This document shows, piece by piece, positions 28,351-37,052 of a DNA stretch of 64,000 nucleotides. How positions within the stretch are numbered: position 1 is the first letter of the stretch; every line of letters starts with the position of its first letter. The translations under genes were made by a program, and so were the position numbers. A model generated the notes under the pieces. The model saw nothing but the letters and a program-made list of their open reading frames with translations, was not told the DNA's origin and made no database searches. Source of the stretch: an uncultured Collinsella sp. (lineage in GTDB: Bacteria; Actinomycetota; Coriobacteriia; Coriobacteriales; Coriobacteriaceae); NCBI GenBank assembly GCA_947001705.1, contig CAMQHT010000005.1, positions 1-64,000 on the forward strand, in the 5' to 3' direction.

Positions 28351-28391
28351 AGGTTACTCCAAAGGCAGCCAAGGCGACGGGCTGTGCGTCC

Positions 28392-28727
28392 TCAGATGAG
28401 GTTCTCGCCCAGGTTCTTGCCGCCGAGGACGTGCATGTGGAAGTGCATGACGGTCTGGCCGGCATTGACGCCCTTGTTGGAGATGACGCGGAAACCGTCC
28501 TCCAGGCCCTTGGCCTTAGCGACCTCTTGGATGGCGTGGGCCATGGCGCCCATGGTCTCGGCAGGCACGTTGTCGGCGATGTCGCTGTAGTGCTTCTTGG
28601 GGATCACGAGCGTGTGGACCGGCGCCTGGGGGTTGAGGTCGTCGAAGGCGATGACCTGGTCGTCCTCATAGACAACGGTCGAAGGGATCTCGTGGTTGGC
28701 AATTTTGCAGAAGATGCAATCACACAT
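28392..28727 (-). CDS. HIT family nucleotide-binding protein
   Basis: 111 residues. The start MCDCIFCKIANHEIPS is typical of Hint-like hydrolases (PKCI group), and the histidine triad is QTVMHFHMHVLGG near the C terminus. Hint enzymes cleave aminoacyl- or phosphoramidate adenylates; the cellular role is not settled. CxxC in the first residues may bind zinc. AAAGGAA precedes the ATG at 28727; the in-frame ATG 18 nt upstream lacks a site. It follows xseB after 49 nt on the same strand. Confidence 0.94.
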   Translation of the reverse strand: MCDCIFCKIANHEIPSTVVYEDDQVIAFDDLNPQAPVHTLVIPKKHYSDIADNVPAETMGAMAHAIQEVAKAKGLEDGFRVISNKGVNAGQTVMHFHMHVLGGKNLGENLI

Positions 28728-28776
28728 GGTAGGTTCCTTTCTCACAGACCAAGGTAATTATATTTGGTCGAGATGG

Positions 28777-29043
28777 TTAGAACGAGAGACTGTCGTCGGT
28801 GTTGGCGGCCTCGCCGTCAGCGAGCACGTCGTTGCCGTCGACGTCCTTCAGAAGCACCGAGACCTTCTGCTCGGCATCGGACAGACGGGTGCGCAGGCTC
28901 TTGAGGAGCTCGACGCCGCGGGTATAGCTCTCGAGCGACTCCTCAAGCTCCATATCGCCCGACTCCAAGCTGCGGATGATGAGCTCCAGCTCCTGCGAAG
29001 CCTGCTTGTACGTAAGCTGCTCGACCGGGGTCTTCTCTGCCAT
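28777..29043 (-). CDS. xseB: Exodeoxyribonuclease VII small subunit
   Basis: 88 residues, the normal size. Family core: LTYKQASQELELIIRSLESGDMELEESLESYTRGVELL. The small subunit multimerises along the XseA coiled coil to form exonuclease VII, which degrades single-stranded DNA. AAAGGAAA lies upstream of the ATG, and the gene follows xseA after 42 nt, so the two are co-transcribed. Confidence 0.95.
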   Translation of the reverse strand: MAEKTPVEQLTYKQASQELELIIRSLESGDMELEESLESYTRGVELLKSLRTRLSDAEQKVSVLLKDVDGNDVLADGEAANTDDSLSF

Positions 29044-29085
29044 ATCTGTTTCCTTTCCTAAAGGTTTATCGCTGTGAAACGCGGC

Positions 29086-30537
29086 CTATTCGACCGTATT
29101 GACCGTTGCCGCAACGTTGCCGTCTGCCATGCGCACGCGGATGGCGTCGCCGGGCTTAAAGGTCTTGGCGCTCGTAGCCACACCGTCATCGCTGTATACG
29201 ATGGAATAGCCGCGAGCAAGCACCTTAAGCGGCGACAGGGCATCGAGCGACGCAGCAGCTCGGCCCAGGTCGGACGCGGGTTTGCTGAGCATCGTACGTC
29301 CCTGATGCTCCAGACGGGAACTCGCAAGCGTGAGCGCATGGCGCTTGCCATCGAGTCCCGAGGTGCTTGCAGCCAGACGCTCGGGCAGGCGTTCAAAGCT
29401 GGATCGGAAAGCCCCGACCGAGCGCGTTATGGCACCGGACAAACGATCGGCCGTCAAGGAAAGCTCTGACTCACGACGCTCGACCATAAACGTCGGATCG
29501 TTGAGACACGGGCGGCATGCGGCCGCATCGAGCGCGTCGCCCAAGCGAGCCGTATAGGTATCCCAGGAACGACGGCCACGCTGATCGAGCATCTCCAGGT
29601 CGACCTGGGCCGACCCAATCATCGATGCCATCGCGGCACCCAGACGCTGATGGCGCGCCTCGAGCACATCGGCCAACTCCGTCATGGCCGGCGCCACCGA
29701 TTCGGCCGCCGCCGTGGGCGTGGAGGCGCGGCGGTCGCTCACCATGTCGCAAATCGAGGTATCGGGCTCATGGCCAATGCCGGTCACCACGGGCACAGGG
29801 CAAGCCGCCACCGCGCGGGCAAGCTCCTCGTCGTTAAAGGTCATGAGGTCCTCGAAGGAACCGCCACCACGCACGAGCAAAATACAGTCGGGCGCCGGCG
29901 TAATGGCAGCGGCGCGGCGCAAGCCTTCAATAAGCTCTGCCGGCGCACCCTCGCCCTGGACCTTTGCGCCCACGCAGACGAGCTCGACGAGCGGGTTGCG
30001 TCGGCGCAGCGTACGCTTGACGTCGTCGATTACCGCACCGGAAAGCGAGGTGACAACCGCCACGCGTGAGCAGAACACCGGGATGCGGCGTTTGCGCGCT
30101 TCGTCCATCAGGCCCTCGCGGCGTAGCTTTTCGGCCAGTTGCGCCACTTGTTGACGCAGCAGACCCTCCCCCGCCAGCGAAAACGAGCGAGCGACAAAGC
30201 TCATACGACCCGTGGGCTTATAGAGGTTGAAGCTGCCCTTAAAGCTCACCTGCATGCCGTCACGCAGATCGAAGGTACGCTTGAGATAGGCGCCCTTCCA
30301 AATGATGCAGTCGACGGCGGCCGAGTCGTCCTTAATCTGGAAGTAGCAGTGGCCGCTTCGGGCGTTGGGACCACGGAAACCCGTGACCTCGCCCAGAACG
30401 CTCAGCTGCGGAATGGCATCGAGCGCACCGGCAGCGATTTCTACCGCCTGGCTCACGCTGAGCTCCTTGCGCTCCTGCTCATCCGAACCGTCAAACTCGG
30501 CGGAAACGGCATTGCCGGTTAGATTCCAGCCCGCCAC
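29086..30537 (-). CDS. xseA: Exodeoxyribonuclease VII large subunit
   Basis: 483 residues. An N-terminal OB-fold (ELSVSQAVEIAAGALD, then LGEVTGFRGPNARSGHCYF) is followed by the catalytic domain with CILLVRGGGSFEDLMTFND, VVTGIGHEPDTSICDMVSD and RASTPTAAAE, and a long helical C-terminal region that binds XseB. I place the start at the GTG at 30537, because AAAGGAGG sits 4 nt upstream. The ATG further up (30555) lies within that site. Confidence 0.95.
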   Translation of the reverse strand: MAGWNLTGNAVSAEFDGSDEQERKELSVSQAVEIAAGALDAIPQLSVLGEVTGFRGPNARSGHCYFQIKDDSAAVDCIIWKGAYLKRTFDLRDGMQVSFKGSFNLYKPTGRMSFVARSFSLAGEGLLRQQVAQLAEKLRREGLMDEARKRRIPVFCSRVAVVTSLSGAVIDDVKRTLRRRNPLVELVCVGAKVQGEGAPAELIEGLRRAAAITPAPDCILLVRGGGSFEDLMTFNDEELARAVAACPVPVVTGIGHEPDTSICDMVSDRRASTPTAAAESVAPAMTELADVLEARHQRLGAAMASMIGSAQVDLEMLDQRGRRSWDTYTARLGDALDAAACRPCLNDPTFMVERRESELSLTADRLSGAITRSVGAFRSSFERLPERLAASTSGLDGKRHALTLASSRLEHQGRTMLSKPASDLGRAAASLDALSPLKVLARGYSIVYSDDGVATSAKTFKPGDAIRVRMADGNVAATVNTVE

Positions 30538-30606
30538 GCAGCCTCCTTTCGTCATCGTGCACATGGACTCCGGCCCTGCGCAAATTTAAGTCCAACACAT
30601 AGTACA

Positions 30607-30636
30607 GCGCCGCGGGGACACGAATCCCCGCGGCGC
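30607..30636 (-). terminator. GC-rich hairpin after the zinc protease gene
   Basis: Perfect arms GCGCCGCGGGG / CCCCGCGGCGC (30607-30617, 30626-30636), 17 nt after the stop at 30653. There is no strong T-run. Confidence 0.6.
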
Positions 30637-30652
30637 CCAGCGATCCAATTTG

Positions 30653-31357
30653 TTATCGGTTGGAGTTTCTGTTGTAGCGAGCCATAAGATAGAGCAGCTG
30701 AATAATCGAGGTGAGCGCAGCGGCAACATAGGTAAGCGCGGCGGCCGTCAGTACCTTCTTGGCACCGTTGACCTGCTTGGAACTCATACCCGACTGCTCG
30801 ATGTACGCCACGGCGCGTCGGCTGGCGTCAATCTCGACAGGCAGCGTAACGAGTTGGAACAGTACACTAAACGAGAAGAAGATCAACGCGAGGGATGTGA
30901 GCCCGGCAATGTTCATAAACAGGCCCAAGAGCAACACGATGGTCCAGGTGTTCTGGGTAAAGTTGACGACCGGCACGAGGGCGGTACGTACTTTCATCAT
31001 GGCATAGCCGCTTTGACGCTGGGCGGCATGGCCCGCCTCGTGGCAGGCGACGGCAACGCTTGCGACCGAACCGCCCGAACGGTTGGCATCCGACAGATAC
31101 AGGTTGTTATCCTGCGGGTTGTAATGGTCGGTGAGCTCACCGGCGACACCCTTGATACCCACGGCATTGCAACCGTTGGCGTCAAGCATGCGGCGAGCAA
31201 CCGTGGCGCCCGTGTCGCCGTCCGAGCGAACCTTGGACCAGGTCTTGTACGTCGAATTGATATAGCTCTGCGCAGCAAGGCCAAGCACTGTACAAACAAG
31301 AACAACCAGCAGGTACAGCGGGTCGATACCAAAGCCGTAACCATAGTAATAGGGCAT
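30653..31357 (-). CDS. Neutral zinc metallopeptidase (YugP type)
   Basis: 234 residues. Membrane protein with an N-terminal anchor (LYLLVVLVCTVLGLAAQSYI), a HExxH-type motif in VACHEAGHAAQRQSGYAMM (HEAGH) and two or three C-terminal hydrophobic segments. It matches the DUF2268/YugP-like neutral zinc metallopeptidase family. The substrate is unknown; membrane-protein quality control is a guess. GGAGG precedes the ATG. Monocistronic by spacing. Confidence 0.88.
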   Translation of the reverse strand: MPYYYGYGFGIDPLYLLVVLVCTVLGLAAQSYINSTYKTWSKVRSDGDTGATVARRMLDANGCNAVGIKGVAGELTDHYNPQDNNLYLSDANRSGGSVASVAVACHEAGHAAQRQSGYAMMKVRTALVPVVNFTQNTWTIVLLLGLFMNIAGLTSLALIFFSFSVLFQLVTLPVEIDASRRAVAYIEQSGMSSKQVNGAKKVLTAAALTYVAAALTSIIQLLYLMARYNRNSNR

Positions 31358-31421
31358 GCGAATTCCTCCGAATCGAGTTACACGTTGGAGGCATTTTACC
31401 CACTCAGCCGGCTAAGCTTCC

Positions 31422-32555
31422 CTATAACAGTTCAATCTTTCCGTCCTTCACGGTGAGTCCCATATTGCCGGAGAGCAGATCGTCCAGGCGCGAGCCCACA
31501 AGCTCAAAGCGCCAGCCTTCGCGCAGGGGGCTCTGCTCGGGGTGGTCAATATAGTCGGCCAGGTCATCGCGCGAGGCAATGACCGAGGTCGCCACGCCCG
31601 AGCGCTCGGCAACCAGGCGGATGAGCGCGTACATGAGATCCGTCACGCTCTCCAGCTCCGGAGAGATCTGGCGATGCCCGCGCACCATGAGCGGCAGGCG
31701 ATCGTGCGGGCAGCTTGCGCCGCGCTTGATGGCCATGAGCGCGCCGTCCACATCGCGCTCACCCAACTGATCGGTACCGCGAATGCTACGGAACTCCTCA
31801 ACGCGCACGGGATTGCGCTTAACGAGCGCAAGCAGCGTGTCGTCGGACATGACCCACTTGCGCGGGATGTTACGGCGCTCGGCGCGGTCCTCGCGCCAGG
31901 CGGCGAGCTCGCGCGCGATGCCCAACTGGTGACGGCTGCACGAATTGATGCGTTTGACCTTGCGGAACGCCTCGTGGCGATCGGCGCGATAGTGCGACTC
32001 GTCAGCCAGCGGGCGCAGCTCGTCGAGCACCCAGTCCACACGGCCCAGCTCGCGCAGGCGGCTCATCATCTCGGTATAGGCGACGATCAGGTACTTGACG
32101 TCATCGATCGCATACTCGATCTGTTTATCGGTCAGCGGGCGGCGCGACCAGTCGGTCAGCGACTCGGTCTTGGGCAGCGATACACCGCAGAACGTCTGAA
32201 CAAGCGCGCCATACGAAATCTGCTGGCGCTCGCCCAAAAAGGCGGCGGCCACCTGCGTGTCAAAAATCGGACGCGGCAGCACGCCTACGGTATGGAGCAT
32301 GACCTCCATATCCTGCGAGCACGCGTGAAAGACCTTGGTCACGCTCTCGTCGGCCATAAGCTCGGCCAGCGGCGATAGGTCGTCGATTACCAGGGGATCG
32401 ACCGCTACGCTCTCGGCAGGGGTGGCAATCTGAACCAAGCACAGGCGCGGGTGGAATGTGCGCTCGCGCAAAAACTCGGTATCGACGGCAATCGCGTCGA
32501 ACTCACGGGCGCGCTGGCAAAAGTCGAGTAGAGCCTGATGTGTGGAAATGTACAT
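31422..32555 (-). CDS. rnd: Ribonuclease D
   Basis: 377 residues. A DEDDy 3'-5' exoribonuclease of tRNA and stable RNA processing. Exo motifs: I, FDAIAVDTEFLRERTFHP; II, VTKVFHACSQDMEVML; III, QIEYAIDDVKYLIVAY. An HRDC domain follows (ARELAAWREDRAERRNIPRK). The start at 32555 (MYISTHQALLDFCQ) fits the family N terminus, but its ribosome site is weak; an ATG 36 nt upstream is the alternative. Confidence 0.92.
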   Translation of the reverse strand: MYISTHQALLDFCQRAREFDAIAVDTEFLRERTFHPRLCLVQIATPAESVAVDPLVIDDLSPLAELMADESVTKVFHACSQDMEVMLHTVGVLPRPIFDTQVAAAFLGERQQISYGALVQTFCGVSLPKTESLTDWSRRPLTDKQIEYAIDDVKYLIVAYTEMMSRLRELGRVDWVLDELRPLADESHYRADRHEAFRKVKRINSCSRHQLGIARELAAWREDRAERRNIPRKWVMSDDTLLALVKRNPVRVEEFRSIRGTDQLGERDVDGALMAIKRGASCPHDRLPLMVRGHRQISPELESVTDLMYALIRLVAERSGVATSVIASRDDLADYIDHPEQSPLREGWRFELVGSRLDDLLSGNMGLTVKDGKIELL

Positions 32556-32653
32556 ATCAACCCATCGAATAAGGTTAGGCCCGAAAAACACGGGTAGGAT
32601 ATCGGCATTGCCTTACAACTATACTCGGTTAGTCACAGAACGGGAACGTAAGT

Positions 32654-33571
32654 ATGCGCTGCCTTATCATCCACAACCCGGCATCGGGCCCCAGCTCAGA
32701 TGAAATCTACGCATTCACGCACGCCCTCGCGCAGGGCGGCGACGAGGTCGTGATGCGTTTTATCGGCGATGGCATGGAGCCCGAGGATGCCGTGGCAGAC
32801 GTGCGCGAGTTTGATCGCGTGGTCGTTTCGGGCGGCGACGGTACCGTCTCCAACGTGCTCGACCAGATGCGCGGGTGCGGTGTCCCCACGCTCGTCTTCC
32901 CCTCCGGTACGGCCTGCCTGTTCTTCAACAACATCGGCAATGCCCCTGAGGCGGCGGCGCTCGCCAAGGCCTGCCGTGCCGGTCGCACGGTCAAAGTCGA
33001 CATGGGCGAGCTCTTTTGGCTCGACGAGGACGGCAACGAGAAGCGCCACGGCTTTATCATCATCGCCGGCTCGGGCTTCGACGCCGAGATCATGATGAAG
33101 GCCGCCCCCACCAAAAACGACATCGGCGAGATCGCTTACTTCCTCTCCGCGCTCGCCACGCCCAATCCCACGGTGGCGCACTTTACGATTGAGCATGACG
33201 GCATTGTCGAGGAGCTCGACGGCATCTGCTGCATGGCCGGCAACACCTCGGTCATCCAAAACGACATCAACCTGTTCCCCGACTGCCGTATGAACGATGG
33301 CATGGTCGACATTGCGGTCATCGAACCCGTAAAAACTGTGCAGCTTCTACCGACTGTGATCACCGCCGCACTCGACCCCGCCGGCAAGGTACTCGGCCGC
33401 CCGCAGTTCAAGATCATCCAGACCAAGGAAGCCAAGATCACCTGCACCCCGTCGCTGGGCATGCAGTTCGATGGCGAGATTATCTCCAGCAATTCGGGCG
33501 TCTTTGGAGCCCGCGCGCTTCCGCAATGCCTCGACCTCATCGTCGACGAATTCTCCCCGCTCGGAAAATAG
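32654..33571 (+). CDS. Diacylglycerol kinase-like lipid kinase
   Basis: 305 residues of the DagK/YegS family. The N-terminal start MRCLIIHNPASGPSSDEIY and the nucleotide loop VVVSGGDGTVSNVLDQM are diagnostic, with FPSGTACLFFNNIG in the usual position of the conserved GTxNxF segment. It phosphorylates diacylglycerol or a related lipid in phospholipid recycling. GGGAA lies upstream of the ATG. The 30-codon frame starting 9 nt after its stop is probably co-translated. Confidence 0.9.
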   Translation: MRCLIIHNPASGPSSDEIYAFTHALAQGGDEVVMRFIGDGMEPEDAVADVREFDRVVVSGGDGTVSNVLDQMRGCGVPTLVFPSGTACLFFNNIGNAPEAAALAKACRAGRTVKVDMGELFWLDEDGNEKRHGFIIIAGSGFDAEIMMKAAPTKNDIGEIAYFLSALATPNPTVAHFTIEHDGIVEELDGICCMAGNTSVIQNDINLFPDCRMNDGMVDIAVIEPVKTVQLLPTVITAALDPAGKVLGRPQFKIIQTKEAKITCTPSLGMQFDGEIISSNSGVFGARALPQCLDLIVDEFSPLGK

Positions 33572-33580
33572 GAGGACCCT

Positions 33581-33673
33581 ATGAACGACAATCCCCTGCT
33601 CGGCTTTATCATCATCGTTTTGGCCATGCTCGTCGGCTATGCGATCAACGTGATCCACCGCCGGAAGAAGTAA
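33581..33673 (+). CDS. 30-residue membrane micropeptide
   Basis: ATG at 33581 is preceded by a perfect AGGAGG 5 nt upstream, 9 nt after the lipid kinase stop. The peptide has a polar start (MNDNPLLG), one transmembrane stretch (FIIIVLAMLVGYAINVI) and a basic end (HRRKK), giving N-out/C-in by the positive-inside rule. I do not recognise a family. Placement suggests it accompanies or regulates the lipid kinase at the membrane (inference). Confidence 0.7.
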   Translation: MNDNPLLGFIIIVLAMLVGYAINVIHRRKK

Positions 33674-33709
33674 TTCCACATTGGTATGATATTCATCCAA
33701 TTATCGTCT

Positions 33710-33750
33710 CCCCTGCTGTTTATGCATTTGCCAAACAGCGGGGGATTTTC
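33710..33750 (+). terminator. Intrinsic terminator of the lipid kinase operon
   Basis: CCCCTGCTGTTT...AAACAGCGGGGG (33710-33721, 33733-33744) followed by ATTTTC. Confidence 0.85.
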
Positions 33751-33828
33751 TTTGCGCCCCGTGCAAGGCGCTTTATTCAGGTAATGTAATTGCAGGACGT
33801 CTTTATTAAAGTAAAGCTACAAACCGAG

Positions 33829-33960
33829 TATAATTAACCACTCATCGCATATTTCATTACGCTTATCGAGTAAGTTTCTTTCATAGATGAATATTGTTTC
33901 CAGTTCGTTACGCTAATGGGGTGTCTTTATTGGCTGAAGCTCTCTGGCAACGGAGAGCTT
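33829..33960 (+). promoter_or_regulatory. Promoter and leader of the C69 dipeptidase
   Basis: A -10 TATAAT lies at 33829-33834, with a poor -35 (TTAAAG at 33806-33811). The 145-nt leader ends with a perfect hairpin AAGCTCTC/GAGAGCTT (33937-33944, 33953-33960) just before GGGAGGG and the ATG. I checked this against riboswitch classes I know from cell-wall genes and found no match. Confidence 0.5.
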
Positions 33961-33979
33961 TCGCACGCTGGGAGGGAAA

Positions 33980-35929
33980 ATGAGGAAAACTCACCCCGTC
34001 AACGCGCTCAAAAAGCTTGGCATAGGCCTCGCCTTTGGAGCTGCAACCATCATGTCCATGCCGACGTCTGCGCTCGCCTGCACGCAGATCTACATGGGCG
34101 GCAAGCTCACGGCGGACGGCAACACGTACTACGGCCGCGCCGAGGACTTTGGCAAGCGCTATCTTAAGCACTACGGCATCGAACCTGCCCACGAACCTGG
34201 CTTTAAGTACAGCTCGATTGAATCTGCTTTTGAATACACTTCGAACAAGCCTACCTATCGCTACAGCTATGTACGCGACCACCCCTCCAACTGGATGGGT
34301 CGCACCGACGCCTACTCCGAGGCCGGCATCAACGAGAAGGGCGTCTCCTGCTCCGCCACGCTAAGCACCTCCTATAACGAGGAGGCCGCTGCAGCAGACC
34401 TCATCGATGAGGAAGTGGGTCTGGGCGAGTACAGTTACGGCAGCATCATCCTGGGCGAGAGCGCCACGGCCCGCGAGGGCGTCGAGCTTCTCGGCAGCCT
34501 GATCGATGATCAAGGCGTCTGCACCAACGACCAGATCATCATCGCCGACAACAACGAGACCTGGCTGTTCGCCACACTTTCCGCCCATCAGTGGATCGCC
34601 ATGAAGCTCGCTGACGACGTCGCGTCGCTCAACCCTAATATCGGGAGCCTCAACTACGATGTCGACCTCAATGACACCGAGAATTGCCTCCACTCTGAAA
34701 AGATCCAATCCATGCCCGAAGAAAAGGGTTTCGCCAAATACTCCGCTGACGGCAAATTCGATGTCGCCCAAACGTATGGCGAAAGCCTCGCCGATTCCGG
34801 CGTAAACCAGTGGTCCCGCTATGTGCAAGGCCGCGATTATTTTGGTAGTCAGCTGACCGAAGGCACAGATTACGACATTATCACAGTAAAGGAGAAAGGA
34901 AAACCTGACCAAAAGGGAGCCATGGTCAGCGAAATCCAGCCCCTGTTCTTCAAGCCTGGCAAGTCTGGTTGGAGCACTTTCGAGTTGATTCGCGCCTTCG
35001 GCAACCGCGGCGAGAACGTCCCTGGCCTCAACGCGAACACTGATGGTGTTTATTGCATCGGCAGCGAGCGCAACACCGAGATCAACCTCTTCCAGATTCG
35101 TCGCGGGTATGACCCCGAAGTCGCTACCATCCAGTGGGAAATGCTCTCCCGCGCCGCGTACTCCGTCGCCATCCCGTTGTACTCCGCTCTGATAACTGAG
35201 GTCAGCCCGTACTTCAGCGATCAGACCGTCTCCTTCGATCACTGCAAACAGACTGACGTCGTGTACAACGAGGAGCCCGAGAACTCAATCAACTACGTCC
35301 TCATGGACATCAGCTCGCTCTGCTTTGAGAACCCTGACACCCTTGGTATCAGCGTCCGTGCCTACCTCGATGCGCTCCAGAACGAGCTCATCGAGCAGAA
35401 CAAGGAAGTTGACGCCGCCATGCTAGCCGAGACGACCACCGAGGGCCGCACTGCCCTGGCCAACAAGGCCGGCAAGGCTGCTACCGAGAACACCTACAAG
35501 AAGTGCAAGGCCCTGCTCCAGGAGATGCGCGCCTATCAGAAGGCCGAAAACTTCGACCAGCCCTTCACCCCGAGCGACCTGAACACCGAGATCAACGGCC
35601 TCAAGGTGTCCATCACCTACGCCAAGGACGCTCTTGCCACCGACCCGGTAACCCCGGATCAGCCTGGTACTCCTGAGCAGCCCGGTACTCCTGAGCAGCC
35701 CGGTACCCCCGAGCAGCCCGCTAAGCCCGAGCAGCCCACCACCAAGCCCGAGAAGCCTGGCAAGTCGGACACCACGACCACGGTAACCACCAACAAGACG
35801 AACACCAAGGGCGGCCTGCCCACCACCGGTGATCGTTTTGATGGCCGCATGGTGGCCGCATTCGCCATCGCTGGCGTTGCCGTCATCTCCGCGGGCGGTT
35901 ACTTCCTCTACCGTCGCAATAAGGAGTAA
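33980..35929 (+). CDS. Cell-wall-anchored C69 family dipeptidase
   Basis: 649 residues. Signal peptide (residues 1-33, hydrophobic GIGLAFGAATIMSM, cleavage after SALA) directly before Cys34 in CTQIYMGGKLTADGNTYYGR, the N-terminal nucleophile of peptidase family C69 (PepD-like). Cleavage would expose it. YSEAGINEKGVSCSATLS is also typical. The tail has PGTPEQ repeats, LPTTG, a hydrophobic segment and RRNKE, that is, a sortase anchor. An extracellular, wall-linked dipeptidase fits an amino-acid-scavenging gut bacterium. Confidence 0.94.
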   Translation: MRKTHPVNALKKLGIGLAFGAATIMSMPTSALACTQIYMGGKLTADGNTYYGRAEDFGKRYLKHYGIEPAHEPGFKYSSIESAFEYTSNKPTYRYSYVRDHPSNWMGRTDAYSEAGINEKGVSCSATLSTSYNEEAAAADLIDEEVGLGEYSYGSIILGESATAREGVELLGSLIDDQGVCTNDQIIIADNNETWLFATLSAHQWIAMKLADDVASLNPNIGSLNYDVDLNDTENCLHSEKIQSMPEEKGFAKYSADGKFDVAQTYGESLADSGVNQWSRYVQGRDYFGSQLTEGTDYDIITVKEKGKPDQKGAMVSEIQPLFFKPGKSGWSTFELIRAFGNRGENVPGLNANTDGVYCIGSERNTEINLFQIRRGYDPEVATIQWEMLSRAAYSVAIPLYSALITEVSPYFSDQTVSFDHCKQTDVVYNEEPENSINYVLMDISSLCFENPDTLGISVRAYLDALQNELIEQNKEVDAAMLAETTTEGRTALANKAGKAATENTYKKCKALLQEMRAYQKAENFDQPFTPSDLNTEINGLKVSITYAKDALATDPVTPDQPGTPEQPGTPEQPGTPEQPAKPEQPTTKPEKPGKSDTTTTVTTNKTNTKGGLPTTGDRFDGRMVAAFAIAGVAVISAGGYFLYRRNKE

Positions 35930-35936
35930 CGTCTTA

Positions 35937-35989
35937 GCTGAGCGGACAAGGCAGCAATGGCAGCCTCGCCCGCTCAGCCCGCTCTTTTG
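35937..35989 (+). terminator. Terminator of the C69 dipeptidase gene
   Basis: GCTGAGCGG...CCGCTCAGC (35937-35945, 35970-35978), then a T-run (CTCTTTT). Further hairpins follow at GGCGGGAAACCCGCC and AAATCTTTTCAAAAAAGATTT. A -10-like TATAGT at 36053-36058 may start the leader transcript downstream. Confidence 0.7.
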
Positions 35990-36116
35990 ACCGGCGGGAA
36001 ACCCGCCTGAAATCTTTTCAAAAAAGATTTCCCCGCACACACTTCGCTGTGCTATAGTGCAGCGCAACAGCAACTAGGTGCGACCGCGCCACGGCGTCAC
36101 GAAAGGAGCCACCAAC

Positions 36117-36185
36117 ATGAAGAACACGATGAAGTCTCTCAACAACTGGTGGTGGCGTGATGCGAATACGATCGGTCGACAGTGA
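36117..36185 (+). CDS. Tryptophan leader peptide
   Basis: A 22-codon frame with AAAGGAG 8 nt before the ATG. The middle reads SLNNWWWRDANTIG, with three consecutive Trp codons (TGG at 36147-36155). It is followed by a hairpin and a rho-independent terminator before an ECF transporter gene: the layout of a trp-type attenuator, where ribosome stalling at Trp codons under starvation prevents termination. It is too short and too biased to be a functional protein otherwise. Confidence 0.85.
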   Translation: MKNTMKSLNNWWWRDANTIGRQ

Positions 36186-36252
36186 GTCCCTCACGCCTGT
36201 TTTTGCGCTCTAGGTGATTGGAAGGCCTCCGGTTTCGACCGGGGGCCTTTTT
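36154..36252 (+). promoter_or_regulatory. Trp-responsive transcription attenuator
   Basis: The 1:2 hairpin pairs GGCGTGA (36154-36160, inside the Trp codons) with TCACGCC (36191-36197). The terminator is AAGGCCTCCGG-TTTCGA-CCGGGGGCC with TTTTT to 36252. The antiterminator (2:3) must use 36191-36197 with the 36211-36226 segment; I see GTGA and AGGC as candidate partners but cannot fix the fold by eye. Confidence 0.8.
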
Positions 36253-36329
36253 CTATCTCGAGCCCGATCGCATTCGCATCACGCGCCTCCGCTTTTCTCT
36301 TGCACTCCCATTCCGAAAGGATTTTCACC

Positions 36330-36902
36330 ATGTCTCAGAACACCACCGCCACCCAGCCCCGCACCGTCCAGACCGCCGACCGTGGCAAACTCGATGTCCG
36401 CGCCCTCGTCCTGCTTGCCATCCTGCTCGCCGCCGGCTTCATCCTCAACTTCACCGTCGGCAAGGCCATCTCGGGCATCTCGGGCGGCATGATCAGCCCC
36501 GAGTTCATCATCTCGGCCTTCTGCCTCACCATCCTGGTCGTTCGTCCCAACATCGGCCAGGCGCTCGTCATTGGCCTCATCTCGGCTGCCGTGATCCAGA
36601 TCACCACCACTTCGCCGTTCGTCGATTTTGCCGCCGAGGGCATCGCCGCCATGCTCATGGCCGGCATCGTCAACGCCGCCGGCAAGAACGGTCAGGTCAA
36701 GCCCGCCATCGCCATTGTCGCAACCTTCCTGACCACCTTTGTCTCCGGCGTCATCTTCATGATCATCAAGATGGCCATGCTCGGCGTGGTCGGCGAGCTC
36801 GCCGCCGCCATGCTGCCCGTCGTTGCCATGACCGCCGTCTTTAACGCCATTCTGGTCGGCGCCCTCTATCTGCCCATCCAGAAGGCCCTGAAGCTCAACT
36901 AA
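36330..36902 (+). CDS. ECF transporter S component, predicted tryptophan-specific
   Basis: 190 residues, five to six hydrophobic segments after a polar N terminus. It looks like the small integral substrate-binding (S) subunits of energy-coupling factor importers, with a TrpP-like outline. Downstream genes encode the fused ATPase and the T subunit. Tryptophan as substrate is inferred from the Trp-rich leader and attenuator directly upstream, not from residues in the protein. The start at 36330 has AAAGGA upstream; an in-frame ATG at 36300 has none. Confidence 0.85.
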   Translation: MSQNTTATQPRTVQTADRGKLDVRALVLLAILLAAGFILNFTVGKAISGISGGMISPEFIISAFCLTILVVRPNIGQALVIGLISAAVIQITTTSPFVDFAAEGIAAMLMAGIVNAAGKNGQVKPAIAIVATFLTTFVSGVIFMIIKMAMLGVVGELAAAMLPVVAMTAVFNAILVGALYLPIQKALKLN

Positions 36903-36908
36903 CCCGCT

Positions 36909-37009
36909 CGGCTTTACGAGCCACCCCATCTTGGCGTTCATTCGTCGCTCGCGTACCCAAGTACGCTTCGCTCCTCTTTCACGCCAACCTGAGGCCCCTC
37001 GTAAAGCCG
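36909..37009. repeat. Palindromic repeat H4 inside the ECF operon
   Basis: Outer arms CGGCTTTACGAG/CTCGTAAAGCCG (36909-36920, 36998-37009), an inner pair TTGGCGT/ACGCCAA, and a central GCGTAC-CCAA-GTACGC. It lies between the S component and the ATPase genes. Confidence 0.7.
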
Positions 37010-37052
37010 TCTCCGTGCTTCACCACCAAAGACTGTCCCAAACGGCTAGCTC

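Noticed and set aside
33840..33979. Possible riboswitch in the C69 dipeptidase leader
   Set aside because: A hairpin is clear, but I could not match conserved elements of the c-di-AMP, c-di-GMP, SAM, cobalamin or glycine classes.
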